64,000 nucleotides of DNA from Bacteroidaceae bacterium (GCA_021768245.1 JAETNO010000002.1:1-64000), one strand, 5' to 3'. Positions 1 to 7,465 are shown, numbered from the stretch's first letter. Notes: generated by a model not told the origin, from the sequence alone. Translations and numbers: made by a program.

Positions 1-15
1 TTTTTCCTCTTTTTC

Positions 16-111
16 AGGGGGGCTATTTGGATGAGCAACACGGGGTCAATTTAATTGGGTTTTAGGGGGGCAGTTTCTTTGACCACGACGGGGTTAATTT
101 AATTGAGTTTT
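16..111. repeat. two adjacent 48-bp imperfect direct repeats
   Basis: Positions 16-63 and 64-111 align without gaps. Both open with AGGGGGGC, both contain ACGGGGT, and both end in AATTTAATTG followed by GTTTT or AGTTTT. No gene lies between the window edge and position 172. Repeated terminal boxes of this kind are known at the ends of IS21-family elements, so this may be the end of an insertion sequence lying mostly to the left of the window. The family assignment is inference because no transposase is visible. Confidence 0.45.
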
Positions 112-171
112 TCCAGCATACATTGAAAATTAGAAAAATATAATAAGTTAACAAAATCTTACCCAATCGAC

Positions 172-1050
172 ATGAATGACATAGTTGTAGGAATGGGCGA
201 AGCCTTGTGGGATGTGCTTCCCGAAGGTAAAAAAATCGGCGGTGCTCCTGCCAATTTCGCCTATCATGTATCTCAGTTCGGACTGCCGAGCTGCGTAGTG
301 AGTGCGGTCGGCGATGATGCCCTCGGAAAGGAAATCATAGAGAATTTCACATCGAAAGGTCTTAACCAACTCATTGCCGAAGTGCCATATCCGACAGGCA
401 CAGTGCAGGTTGAAATTGACCAGGCGGGGGTTCCGCAGTATGAAATCAAGGAGAACGTGGCATGGGACAATATCCCTTATACCGAAAATCTTGAGTCGCT
501 TGCTAAAAAGACCAAGGCGGTTTGTTTCGGTTCGCTTGCACAGCGCAATGTAGTATCGCGCAACACTATCAATCGCTTCTTGGATGCAATGCCAAAGGAT
601 GAAGACAGCCTTGTTGTCTTCGACATGAATCTCCGTCAGGGTTTCTACAATAAGGAAATCCTCTGCAATTCCATGAAGCGTTGCAACATACTGAAGATAA
701 ATGATGAGGAATTGATAACCATAAGCCGCATGTTCGGCTATCCGGGAATCGACCTGCAGGATAAATGCTGGATTCTCCTCGGGAAATATAATCTGAAAAT
801 GCTTATCCTCACCTGCGGAATCAACGGAAGTTATGTGTTCACTCCTGGCAATGTGTCATTCCAGCCGACACCGAAAGTTGATGTGGCTGACACCGTTGGC
901 GCGGGTGACAGTTTCACGGCTGCTTTCATATCGTCAATCCTGAAAGGCAAGAGTGTCACTGAATCCCACTCCCTTGCCGTACAGACTTCAGCATTTGTTT
1001 GCACAAAGAAGGGGGCCATGCCGATTCTGCCTCCACAACTGACTGATTGA
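172..1050 (+). CDS. PfkB-family sugar kinase (fructokinase-like)
   Basis: This is a cytoplasmic ATP-dependent sugar kinase of the ribokinase/PfkB fold, 292 aa, the usual family length. The N-terminal sugar-binding signature is visible as GGAPANFAYHVSQFG (about residues 24-38). The C-terminal ATP/anion-hole signature DTVGAGDSFTAAF (about 240-252) carries the catalytic Asp of GAGD. Many Bacteroidales proteins with this N-terminus are annotated as fructokinases, but the sugar cannot be fixed from sequence. The ATG at 172 directly precedes the conserved first strand. No TAnnTTTG box is obvious upstream. The gene stands alone, ends in a hairpin at 1072-1100, and is followed by tRNA-Leu. Confidence 0.85.
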   Translation: MNDIVVGMGEALWDVLPEGKKIGGAPANFAYHVSQFGLPSCVVSAVGDDALGKEIIENFTSKGLNQLIAEVPYPTGTVQVEIDQAGVPQYEIKENVAWDNIPYTENLESLAKKTKAVCFGSLAQRNVVSRNTINRFLDAMPKDEDSLVVFDMNLRQGFYNKEILCNSMKRCNILKINDEELITISRMFGYPGIDLQDKCWILLGKYNLKMLILTCGINGSYVFTPGNVSFQPTPKVDVADTVGAGDSFTAAFISSILKGKSVTESHSLAVQTSAFVCTKKGAMPILPPQLTD

Positions 1051-1071
1051 TTATCTGACTGACATCTCAAA

Positions 1072-1100
1072 AGGCCTCTATTCAGCATGGATAGGGGCCT
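1072..1100 (+). terminator. hairpin after the PfkB kinase
   Basis: Arms AGGCCTCTAT and ATAGGGGCCT pair with one G-U wobble around a 9-nt loop, 22 nt after the kinase stop codon. This is probably an intrinsic terminator, although the following T-tract is weak. Confidence 0.55.
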
Positions 1101-1148
1101 CCGTATTTGGAATAAGATTAATAAGTCCTGTTAAAATAAAGTTACATT

Positions 1149-1180
1149 GTTGTAAGGAATAAAATAAATTACTACCTTTG
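1149..1180 (+). promoter_or_regulatory. Bacteroidetes-type promoter of tRNA-Leu
   Basis: A -7 box TACCTTTG lies at 1173-1180, with GTTG at 1149-1152 as the -33 element and 20 bp between them. This matches the TTTG-N19-21-TAnnTTTG consensus. The tRNA starts 21 nt downstream of the -7 box. Confidence 0.75.
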
Positions 1181-1201
1181 TGCCCGTCTATGATACGCGA
1201 T

Positions 1202-1283
1202 GCCCGGATGGCGGAATCGGTAGACGCGACGGTCTCAAACACCGTTGGAGCAATCCATCCCGGTTCGATCCCGGGTCCGGGTA
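1202..1283 (+). tRNA. tRNA-Leu (anticodon CAA)
   Basis: The full cloverleaf can be traced. The acceptor GCCCGGA pairs with TCCGGGT (one G-U), the anticodon stem is ACGGT/ACCGT, and the loop CTCAAAC contains CAA. There is a long variable arm as expected for a class II tRNA. The T arm is CCCGG-TTCGATC-CCGGG and the discriminator is A at 1283. The 3' CCA is not encoded. The tRNA reads UUG codons. Its 3' flank carries possible integration scars. Confidence 0.96.
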
Positions 1284-1286
1284 CTG

Positions 1287-1322
1287 ATAATGACTGTCAA
1301 TCATTTGATTTACAGTCATTAT
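1287..1322 (+). terminator. hairpin terminator of tRNA-Leu
   Basis: Eleven-bp arms at 1287-1297 and 1312-1322, built on AATGACTGT and ACAGTCATT, are followed by a T-rich stretch. The hairpin begins 4 nt after the tRNA. A partly similar T-rich sequence ending in GTGTACTAAAA recurs near 5018-5050. Confidence 0.65.
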
Positions 1323-1481
1323 TTCTTTTATAAAGTGTACTAAAAGTGTACTATCTGCGAAAGTCGAGTGATACAGCCGAGATGATTTTAGGATTTTTAA
1401 TGGCTGTTTGTTCTATTTAATTGTCGCTGTTTTTCTATCTTTTATCGTTAATTTGAATCCAATCGTTAGAGTTTGAACACC

Positions 1482-1589
1482 GTTTGCACTGGTGTATTCT
1501 GAATAAATCCGTAAAATCCGCCTCGTCTGCATTTTCCGCATAAACGGCCTCGAAGTTTTCCTGTAATCGTGCCATCTATCTCGCCGATT
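1482..1589. repeat. 108-bp direct repeat, copy R1a
   Basis: This sequence aligns without gaps to 5060-5167, with 12 mismatches by hand count (about 89% identity). It ends 16 nt before the ATG of the 1606 gene. Copy R1b ends just before the promoter of the Crp-type gene. The 1323-1481 stretch upstream shows no gene. It contains GTGTACTAAAAGTGTACTA, a motif partly shared with the flank of R1b. Confidence 0.8.
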
Positions 1590-1605
1590 TTTCGTAACTT
1601 CGCGT

Positions 1606-2004
1606 ATGGATATTATGATATGTTTTTTTATATCTTCAATATTATGGGTGCTCGTATTCCCCATAATAGCTTATCCGTATTATATAAAGCTGAAAAAAGA
1701 ATATAATTGTCCTACCGGCCTTTTTGCTTTCACTATTTTTTCGGCTCTACCGCTTTTTGCAACTCCTTTCATCGCTTATGTGATATTTGTTGCTGTATGG
1801 TTTAATAGAGCTTTTACTGCTATACCGTTACTGCTTTATCCATTTTGCGTTATATATGGCTTATATCTTTTCTATAAGTCATTTACACAAAATGGCAAAG
1901 CCAAAGCCGTCTGGTATTTAATCGCAATATGGGGAGCTTTGATACTGCTTGCCTTATCTTTTTTCCTCATACTTAACCTATACCGAGGGCATATATTCTT
2001 ATAA
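1606..2004 (+). CDS. small multi-spanning membrane protein, unknown
   Basis: This 132-aa, very hydrophobic protein has about four predicted membrane helices (residues about 3-24, 38-62, 65-86 and 103-126) and short polar loops. I do not recognise the family. The ATG at 1606 lies just after repeat R1a. A degenerate box TAACTTCG at 1595-1602 is very close to it, so a start at the second Met (1615) is possible. The next gene, an apparent lipoprotein, begins 38 nt downstream, so the pair may be co-transcribed. The base composition is AT-rich, as in the rest of this accessory zone. Confidence 0.6.
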   Translation: MDIMICFFISSILWVLVFPIIAYPYYIKLKKEYNCPTGLFAFTIFSALPLFATPFIAYVIFVAVWFNRAFTAIPLLLYPFCVIYGLYLFYKSFTQNGKAKAVWYLIAIWGALILLALSFFLILNLYRGHIFL

Positions 2005-2042
2005 AATCACTTCTTCACTTATAACCCAGACTCGTTCCGATT

Positions 2043-2489
2043 ATGAAGAAACTCGTAATTATAATTTTGACTATATCCTGTATCCAACTGTTATTTTCGT
2101 GTTCCAAAAATTTCAATGTGGAAAATTGGGAGGGTGCAGTATTCGTATCGCCGACTAATTCCTATCGCGGCAATGATTTTCCAAATGACAGCGCAAGAAT
2201 AGAACTGCTTCCCGACAGTGTTTGCATTGTTAAGAATCTTTCCTTTATAGATTTTGCCGATTCATATAAATGGCCGGAGCAATTTACCGGCGAATGGTAT
2301 TTATATGAATATGAAGACACCAAGTCTTTGATTATTAGCTATGATAAAAGGCAAACCTCATTTGCAGTTATCCCATTTGATATAGATATAGATTTCAACC
2401 CTCATGGCGTAACATTACGCTCTTACGTTGGCGCCCCGGACGATATGGTTTATCACGTTCTAATTGAAGAATCTAGCCAACAGAAATAA
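2043..2489 (+). CDS. predicted small lipoprotein, unknown function
   Basis: A 148-aa protein with a type II signal peptide: Lys-Lys after Met, a hydrophobic stretch, then the lipobox LFSC with the lipidated Cys near residue 20. The mature part is acidic and aromatic-rich, probably a small beta fold in the periplasm or on the outer membrane. I do not recognise a domain. It follows the membrane protein at 1606-2004 and ends right before repeat R2a. The equivalent slot after R1b holds a Crp-type regulator and a TonB-domain protein instead. Confidence 0.65.
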   Translation: MKKLVIIILTISCIQLLFSCSKNFNVENWEGAVFVSPTNSYRGNDFPNDSARIELLPDSVCIVKNLSFIDFADSYKWPEQFTGEWYLYEYEDTKSLIISYDKRQTSFAVIPFDIDIDFNPHGVTLRSYVGAPDDMVYHVLIEESSQQK

Positions 2490-2490
2490 A

Positions 2491-2532
2491 GCGTCTTTTC
2501 GCCCCGTATACTCGCTCCATAATTTTGTGGCA
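2491..2532. repeat. 42-bp direct repeat, copy R2a
   Basis: This aligns without gaps to 6697-6738, with 7 mismatches by hand count. Each copy starts right after the stop codon of the preceding gene with GCGTCTTTTC. R2a contains a good -7 box, TAATTTTG (2520-2527). It is followed only by a 12-codon ORF from ATG 2549 that ends near 2587, as if the original downstream gene had been lost. Confidence 0.75.
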
Positions 2533-2589
2533 CCACAACCCACAAGATTATGGAGCAGCTTATTTTTAGTTCTGTCGAAACATCATAGT

Positions 2590-2622
2590 AGACCGCCGAG
2601 AAAAATTTATTCTCGGCGGTCT
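2590..2622 (-). terminator. hairpin at the end of the relaxase fragment
   Basis: Thirteen-bp perfect arms (AGACCGCCGAGAA and its complement) flank a 7-nt loop, immediately after the leftward reading frame that ends at 2630. It is probably the original terminator of the mobilisation gene. Confidence 0.6.
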
Positions 2623-2629
2623 TGTTATA

Positions 2630-3294
2630 TCAGCGTCTAATGCCTCGGCTTAAAATTTGTTTCAGCTTCTGCCATTGCTCTTTGAGCCATTGGAACACAC
2701 GGGTGCCGTTGATGTGGAGGTGAAATTTGTTGTCAGTGGGGCTGCGCTTGATTTGCACCTCTGCATTGGATACATCGAAATCTTGACGGTATGTTTCCGA
2801 ATGGATGGTTGCTCCCTCCTTGAAATATCGCGTCTTTTGGTCAAGCAATGCACGGGTTACAGTGTCCGACAAACCGACATCCCGACATTCCCTCGCCGCC
2901 TCCAACAACGGAAGTACATCGGGGAAGAATGTGTTGAGGTCGGTTTCCAGATAGTTGTGTATCCGGATTGTGGAGGCTTCACTCTCTTTTTGTCTGCGTA
3001 GGCTGTCGGAGAGGTTGGACATCTCACGGCGAAAATCCTGCTCCCTTGCCTCGGCACGGTCTTTCAGCTCCCGGATTTCATTATCTTTCCGTGTAACCTC
3101 GGCTTCAAGCCGTTTGGTCTTGCTCCCGGTGAATATGTTGGCGATATTGCTGACGGCTTCCTTTCGCTGTGCGTCGCGTTCGGCTTTGGCCTCATCACGC
3201 TCACGCATGGCGGTTTCTGCCTCCTGCCGTGCCTCGGTGGTCTGCGCCTCGTACGCCTTTTTCTCGGCGGTCGTTTCCTTGTCGGCGCAACGAA
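2630..3294 (-). pseudogene. truncated mobilisation relaxase, coiled-coil C-terminus only
   Basis: The frame encodes a charged, heptad-rich coiled coil (ERDEAKAERD, RKDNEIRELKDRAEAREQDF) followed by a basic tail. This resembles the C-terminal part of MobA/Pre-type relaxases of Bacteroidales mobilisable elements. In the same frame, coding-like sequence extends upstream of the first ATG (3208) to about 3292, where a stop codon interrupts it. The nicking domain with its catalytic Tyr/His motifs is missing. This is best read as a 3' remnant of an integrated mobilisable element. An ATG at 3208 could still allow a 192-aa product. The 3295-3460 stretch upstream shows no gene. Confidence 0.6.
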
Positions 3295-3460
3295 ATTACA
3301 ACCCCGGAACGGAATATCCAAATTTTAAGCATCTTGTGTCTTGCATAGACTAACGACTGACTGAAATCGGCTAATCCTCTGCCCGGATTGCTATATTAAG
3401 TTACAAAAATTTTTCGGAATTTGCAAATATCGATTGCGAAACCTATCTTTCATATAATTT

Positions 3461-4147
3461 TTACTCGGGAATTGTATCAACAGGCTCAATATTGTATTGT
3501 AGCTCTCCAGCAATCCATTCATGTGCATCACTCTCATAGGTCGCTTCTTCTCCATATTCATTAGTGATGAAAACCAATGAATATGCTTCCCCAAAATTAA
3601 GATAATGAAAATACTGTCCAAGGTATTCCCATTCATTCTCCGTCAATTGATTCATATTTAAATCAAGTTCTCCCAGATTCCGGGGGAACCTATTATGCTT
3701 TTTCTCAAATGAATCAATACTCATCACAACTTCATTGCCCGGTTTTAATGATTCTGGCACATTGACAGTAGAATGGTAACACAACAAACCACCAATAAGA
3801 CAAAACGCCACATAGACACACGTTTCAATCAGTATAACTTTATTTCTTAGAACCTTTGAAAACGCCTTTGAAAATAAGAACGGTAATTGTGATGCAGCTA
3901 AAACAAGTGCCGCAAATAATACTGCAACTGCCAGTCTTGGGAGAACTTGCATACTCCAAGGCCTCAACTGCCAATTCAGTGCAATATGCATTTGGGGACC
4001 CAATGAGAAGAAATAGATAATCAGAATAGCCAGCCCACAAAAAATGCCTAAAACTATTTTGAACAAATATACACTTATCTTACTTGTTCTACATGCAAAA
4101 CAAAGAATTAGAGTCAGGAGAACGACTGCGATTAATCCCAAAATCAT
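3461..4147 (-). CDS. membrane protein with soluble C-terminal domain, unknown
   Basis: A 228-aa protein with an N-terminal half of about four membrane helices (residues about 2-20, 28-50, 68-90 and 100-125) and a soluble C-terminal domain of about 100 aa. The segment EKKHNRFPRNLGEL recalls the part of pilin-like domains that reads 'x-x-N-G-x-Y-P-x-x-L-x-E-L', but this is only a resemblance. It lies between the relaxase remnant and the broken GNAT gene and is probably cargo of the same mobile region. No family recognised. Confidence 0.55.
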   Translation of the reverse strand: MILGLIAVVLLTLILCFACRTSKISVYLFKIVLGIFCGLAILIIYFFSLGPQMHIALNWQLRPWSMQVLPRLAVAVLFAALVLAASQLPFLFSKAFSKVLRNKVILIETCVYVAFCLIGGLLCYHSTVNVPESLKPGNEVVMSIDSFEKKHNRFPRNLGELDLNMNQLTENEWEYLGQYFHYLNFGEAYSLVFITNEYGEEATYESDAHEWIAGELQYNIEPVDTIPE

Positions 4148-4170
4148 AGCGTATGTTATTATATCCCGAC

Positions 4171-4699
4171 TAATCGGGAAAATTTATAAGGTCGAAATAC
4201 ATCGCTCTTGTAGGAGAATGTTTGTCTTTCTCGGAGAGGAACATAAATCCGCATTTCTCATAGAATGGCACGGCGGCTGCGTATGCGTCAACCGTGATGA
4301 AACGGCACTGCAGCGCATAGTGGCGAAAATATGTTTTACTTGCAGGAGAATCGCCCTGCCTATCTGCTTTCCGGCATAGTCTTTTGAGATGGCAAGACGA
4401 CCGATTTTAACTGCCGGATATTCCTTGCGCCGTTTGGAGTTGGCGACGCGGCGGTTAAGACGGTTCCACAGTTTCTTCTCATCGGGGTCAAAAACAATCT
4501 TGTCGTTTAGCAGGCTGTAATACGCAACGGTCTTGTCCGCCTCGTTATCTTCGAGTAGATAGGTCAATGCCATCATCGACTTGTAGTAGTTGACGGCATC
4601 GGAAATTAAAAAGTCATTCAAATCGGCATCGCCGCAATCGAATGACTTTATCCTTGTATCGGCATCTATCTGCCGGAAAGTGAATTTGCCAAAGTCCAT
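4171..4699 (-). pseudogene. GNAT acetyltransferase (toxin-like), frameshifted
   Basis: Reading from ATG 4699, the first ~130 residues look like a GNAT of the type II toxin class. The acetyl-CoA loop region is visible (VKIGRLAISKDYAGKQIGRA, where known members have Q/R-x-x-G-x-G/A). After the segment near 4310-4320 the frame goes off, ending as a 171-aa protein. The expected C-terminus continues in another frame, FITVDAYAAAVPFYEKCGF then MFLSEKDKHSPTRAMYFDL, to a stop at 4171. A one-step frameshift therefore splits the conserved domain. The small gene 4702-4860 lies 2 nt upstream, the usual antitoxin position. The gene is probably inactive unless the shift is a sequencing error. Confidence 0.7.
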
Positions 4700-4701
4700 A
4701 A

Positions 4702-4860
4702 TTACATCGGGAATGTGCTTATGGCTTTGAACGCCTCATACGCCTTTCTCGCCGCTTCCTTTTCAGCTTTGCTGACGGGAGCGGGGTTCGCCATTCTCTT
4801 GGCGAAATTTTCAGCGTCCTTGCCCCTTAATATGGGGGGTTCTTTGATAGGTCGTGCCAT
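4702..4860 (-). CDS. small antitoxin-like partner of the GNAT gene
   Basis: A 52-aa basic protein beginning MARPIKEPPILRGKDAENFA. It is rich in Lys, Arg and Ala, with a helical C-terminal half, and ends 2 nt before the GNAT start. Small proteins with this opening commonly precede GNAT toxins in Bacteroidetes, so it is probably the cognate antitoxin. If the GNAT is dead, this is an orphan antitoxin. No DNA-binding motif can be named with confidence. Confidence 0.65.
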   Translation of the reverse strand: MARPIKEPPILRGKDAENFAKRMANPAPVSKAEKEAARKAYEAFKAISTFPM

Positions 4861-5059
4861 GTCTGTACTCCTTTGTTGCTTATTAGATTACAAAGATACA
4901 ACAAATTTCTGATATATAGAGTTGTTAAGTCGAGAAACCTTGCACCCTTGATTACAAGGATGCTGTGAGTGAGAAAATATATCCGAGTACGGATAACAGT
5001 TTATAATAACTATGGTTTTCAGCCATTATTTTTTATACGGTGTACTAAAATTGATTCCT

Positions 5060-5167
5060 GTTTGCATTGGTGTATTCTGACCAAATCCCCAAAATACGCT
5101 TCGTCTGCATTTTCCGTATAAACGGCCTCGAAGTTTTCCTCTAATCGTGCTGCCTATCTCGCCGATT
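5060..5167. repeat. 108-bp direct repeat, copy R1b
   Basis: This is the partner of 1482-1589 (same length, about 89% identical). It lies just upstream of the TAATTTTG promoter box of the Crp-type regulator. The 4861-5059 stretch holds no gene. It includes a small CCTTG/CAAGG hairpin near 4950-4965 and a T-rich run ending in GTGTACTAAAA, like that after tRNA-Leu. Confidence 0.8.
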
Positions 5168-5172
5168 ATCAC

Positions 5173-5180
5173 TAATTTTG
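5173..5180 (+). promoter_or_regulatory. -7 box of the Crp/Fnr-type gene
   Basis: TAATTTTG matches TAnnTTTG exactly and lies 17 nt before ATG 5198. An upstream in-frame start at 5147 would precede the expected transcription start, so this box decides for the 5198 start. Confidence 0.65.
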
Positions 5181-5197
5181 TGTGTAAATTTTATCCG

Positions 5198-5758
5198 ATG
5201 GCTCGCTTTAACTCTTTTCTCGACAACATAAACCTCACGGAAATAACAGATTTTTTCCGCGAGAAAGGTTGCACTTGCCATTACAAGAAAGAAGATATAT
5301 TTATCCAACAAGGAACTGTGGCGCGATATGCCGCATTGGTTGTTTCGGGTTATTTCAAATTATCCACTACCAACACGTCGGGCAACGAGGCGGTAGTCAA
5401 CTTTGCGTTTCCGGGCGAGTTAATAACTGATTTCCATTGTTCTTTGTATGGCGAACAATCGGAAATGTCGATTATAGCCGGGACCGACAGCGAAATCCTG
5501 AAGGTGTCTCTAAAAGATTTTATTGGTGTGCTGTCATCCAATCTCTTGATTGAATATCGGTCTTTATTCAAGACTGTTCTGCTACGCCATCTCAATATCT
5601 ATCGTAAAACCCCTGAACAACGATATATTGAGCTTTGCGACCTTTATCCCGATATAGTCAAGACCGTTGCCTTGAAAGATATTGCTTCATTTCTTTTAAT
5701 AACGCCCAATCATTTGAGCCGCATCAGGCGTAAATTAGCTGCCGGAATCAAGGAATAA
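5198..5758 (+). CDS. Crp/Fnr-family transcription regulator
   Basis: A 186-aa protein starting MARFNSFLDN. The N-terminal cyclic-nucleotide-binding-like beta barrel covers about residues 15-120 (IFIQQGTVARYAALVVSGYF, then NEAVVNFAFPGELITDFHCS). A C-terminal helix-turn-helix follows (LKDIASFLLITPNHLSRIRR, about 160-180). No CX-rich Fe-S motif like that of Fnr is seen, so the ligand is unknown. The DNA-binding helix TPNHLSRIRR is typical of Bacteroidetes members. It is followed by two TonB-domain proteins. A perfect TGTGA-N6-TCACA palindrome, the classic Crp/Fnr half-site spacing, lies upstream of another TonB operon at 23524-23571. A regulatory link is speculative. Confidence 0.88.
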   Translation: MARFNSFLDNINLTEITDFFREKGCTCHYKKEDIFIQQGTVARYAALVVSGYFKLSTTNTSGNEAVVNFAFPGELITDFHCSLYGEQSEMSIIAGTDSEILKVSLKDFIGVLSSNLLIEYRSLFKTVLLRHLNIYRKTPEQRYIELCDLYPDIVKTVALKDIASFLLITPNHLSRIRRKLAAGIKE

Positions 5759-5779
5759 TACGAAAATTCGCGCGGACTA

Positions 5780-5787
5780 TACATTTG
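5780..5787 (+). promoter_or_regulatory. -7 box ahead of the TonB-domain gene
   Basis: TACATTTG, a match to TAnnTTTG, lies 22 nt after the Crp-type stop codon and 57 nt before ATG 5845. It suggests the TonB-domain gene has its own start site. Confidence 0.5.
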
Positions 5788-5844
5788 TTAAGCCGGAATC
5801 GGAATTTAATGCCGAACTTGTGCACAAAATCAATCAAAGTCAGT

Positions 5845-6696
5845 ATGAAATATAAACTGAACACTATAACTCGCGCCATTATCGTCGCTTGTTTTTCGTT
5901 AGCTTCCATTAGCTCCTTTGCTTCTTGTGAAAAAGCAATAAAAGACTTCTACATTGCCTATATGCAGAATGTCGAAAAGATGATGGACGGGGCCAACATT
6001 GCTCTGAAACAAGCGTACATGTCAACTCAACTTATAGCCAAGATCGCACAGGAAACAGAAAGGACAGATGCTGATGCCATCCTAATGGCGCAAGATGTAT
6101 CTCAATACGGGATTAAATCATTGACCGTGGAGCCTCTTAAAGATGACTGGTACCAGGTTAAATATAGATTCAGCGCAGACAGCGATGAAATTGTAATTCC
6201 TGTAAAGGCATGTGATTGTGATGGCGAGTTTAAGATTGTGGATATATCATGGAATGGCCTAAATGTAAACGGCAACAGTTCAACTCGCGGGAATAATTGT
6301 TGTTCAAACCATTGCGACTCAATCAATGCCGATTCTTCATATACATGGCCCCATCCCTATCAAGACCCTTATTATCTTAATGGAGGTAACGATGGGTTAG
6401 ATAATGACCTGTATACCGCTCTGTCAAAAACCGCGCCGTTATCTCAAGGCAACATACAAGGCCGGGCCATATTTAGTTTCGTTATCTCAGAAGATGGAAT
6501 TATCGACCCTAATAGTATAAAGCTGATGAGAAACCGGTCTGTGCCGGACGATTATATCAATGCCGCAGTTGAAGCTATCAAAGGTTTAGGAAAGTTTGAA
6601 CCCGGTAAATTTAATGGTATACCCAAAAAAGTAAGATTCAATATTCGCATAAACTATCCTATTCCTCTTGACCGTATCAAAACAAATATAGAATAA
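5845..6696 (+). CDS. secreted protein with C-terminal TonB domain
   Basis: A 283-aa protein. The start at 5845 puts a signal peptide (MKYKLNTITRAIIVACFSLA, cleavage near SFA) at the N-terminus; the upstream in-frame start lies before the promoter box. Residues about 27-140 resemble DUF3828-type domains, beginning CEKAIKDFYIAYMQN. A Cys-rich, Asn/Asp-rich linker follows (about 145-185). The last ~90 residues form a TonB C-terminal fold (GRAIFSFVISEDGIIDPNSI, then KFEPGKFNGIPKKVRFNIRI). There is no N-terminal anchor to ExbBD, so it is probably not a canonical energy transducer. Ends directly before repeat R2b. Confidence 0.7.
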   Translation: MKYKLNTITRAIIVACFSLASISSFASCEKAIKDFYIAYMQNVEKMMDGANIALKQAYMSTQLIAKIAQETERTDADAILMAQDVSQYGIKSLTVEPLKDDWYQVKYRFSADSDEIVIPVKACDCDGEFKIVDISWNGLNVNGNSSTRGNNCCSNHCDSINADSSYTWPHPYQDPYYLNGGNDGLDNDLYTALSKTAPLSQGNIQGRAIFSFVISEDGIIDPNSIKLMRNRSVPDDYINAAVEAIKGLGKFEPGKFNGIPKKVRFNIRINYPIPLDRIKTNIE

Positions 6697-6738
6697 GCGT
6701 CTTTTCTACCCATATACTTGCTTCATAATTCGGTGGCA
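6697..6738. repeat. 42-bp direct repeat, copy R2b
   Basis: This is the partner of 2491-2532 (35 of 42 positions identical). It lies between the two TonB-domain genes and probably serves as the leader of the 6767 gene. The promoter box seen in R2a is degraded here to TAATTCGG. Confidence 0.75.
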
Positions 6739-6766
6739 TGCAATACTAACTCTTAATTTTACAGAG

Positions 6767-7465
6767 ATGTATAGATTACTAATTACACTTACTATTGCCT
6801 TATCCTTGACTATCAGCGTCTATGCACAAGAACTTATACCGGATTCTTGCAATCTCGAAAGATGCTGCAAGGTCAATGTTTGCGATTCAATCAATATGCC
6901 TGTATTCATAGTTGACGGGGTAGACGTTGAAGCGCAATATCTTAAAGACCTTCCGGCAGAAGACATAGAGAAAGTGGAAGTCATAAAAGACGAAACTATC
7001 ACTAAAATTTTCAGTCCACGATTGGGCGGAGTGGTCCTCATCACTACCAAATCCAAACGATTCTTGATTCCTGTGTTGGAGAATTATAATCGTAGTATGG
7101 AAATTGGCAAACAAAACCGCATCCCGGGACAACTCCTTATCAGAGGAGATTCAATCAGTGCCGATTTTATCAATCCTGATCTTAAGTCAAGTTTTCCCGG
7201 TGGAGAATCTGCTTTACAGGAATTTTTGAAATCAAATTTGCAGTATCCCGAAGAAGCGAGGCAAAATAATGAACATGGACGTGTAATAGTTACTTTCTAT
7301 GTTGAGAAAGATGGCACAGTAACTAACCCGCGCATTATACGTGGCTGCACCCCTTCTTTAGATGCCGAAGCTCTCCGTATTGTTTCCATTATGCCGAAAT
7401 GGAATCCGGGCAAACAGAACGGAGTGCCTAAAAAAGTCTCTGTTACCCTCCCTGTTAGATTCTAA
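6767..7465 (+). CDS. secreted receptor-plug-like motif fused to TonB C-terminal domain
   Basis: A 232-aa protein with a signal peptide cleaved near VYAQ. Residues about 45-95 carry a short motif that recurs in plugs of SusC/TonB-dependent receptors: VFIVDGVDV, then LPAEDIEKVEVIKDE, then GGVVLITTK. Residues about 140-232 form a TonB C-terminal domain (FPGGESALQEFLKSNLQYPE, then HGRVIVTFYVEKDGTVTNPR, then MPKWNPGKQNGVPKKVSVTL). A receptor-like and a transducer-like element in one small exported protein is notable. Similar pairings occur in M56/BlaR1-type proteins of Bacteroidetes, but no metallopeptidase is present. Likely periplasmic; function unknown. Confidence 0.72.
   Translation: MYRLLITLTIALSLTISVYAQELIPDSCNLERCCKVNVCDSINMPVFIVDGVDVEAQYLKDLPAEDIEKVEVIKDETITKIFSPRLGGVVLITTKSKRFLIPVLENYNRSMEIGKQNRIPGQLLIRGDSISADFINPDLKSSFPGGESALQEFLKSNLQYPEEARQNNEHGRVIVTFYVEKDGTVTNPRIIRGCTPSLDAEALRIVSIMPKWNPGKQNGVPKKVSVTLPVRF

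Noticed and set aside
3064..3321. 85-codon minus-strand frame in the relaxase region
   Set aside because: It is an Arg/Pro-rich out-of-phase reading of the coiled-coil coding sequence; the other frame has the heptad pattern.
2955..3353. 132-codon plus-strand frame opposite the relaxase fragment
   Set aside because: Ser/Arg-rich antisense shadow of the coiled-coil sequence with no recognisable domain.
1482..5167. CRISPR array
   Set aside because: R1 has only two copies 3.5 kb apart with genes between, and there are no short regular repeats or cas genes anywhere in the window.
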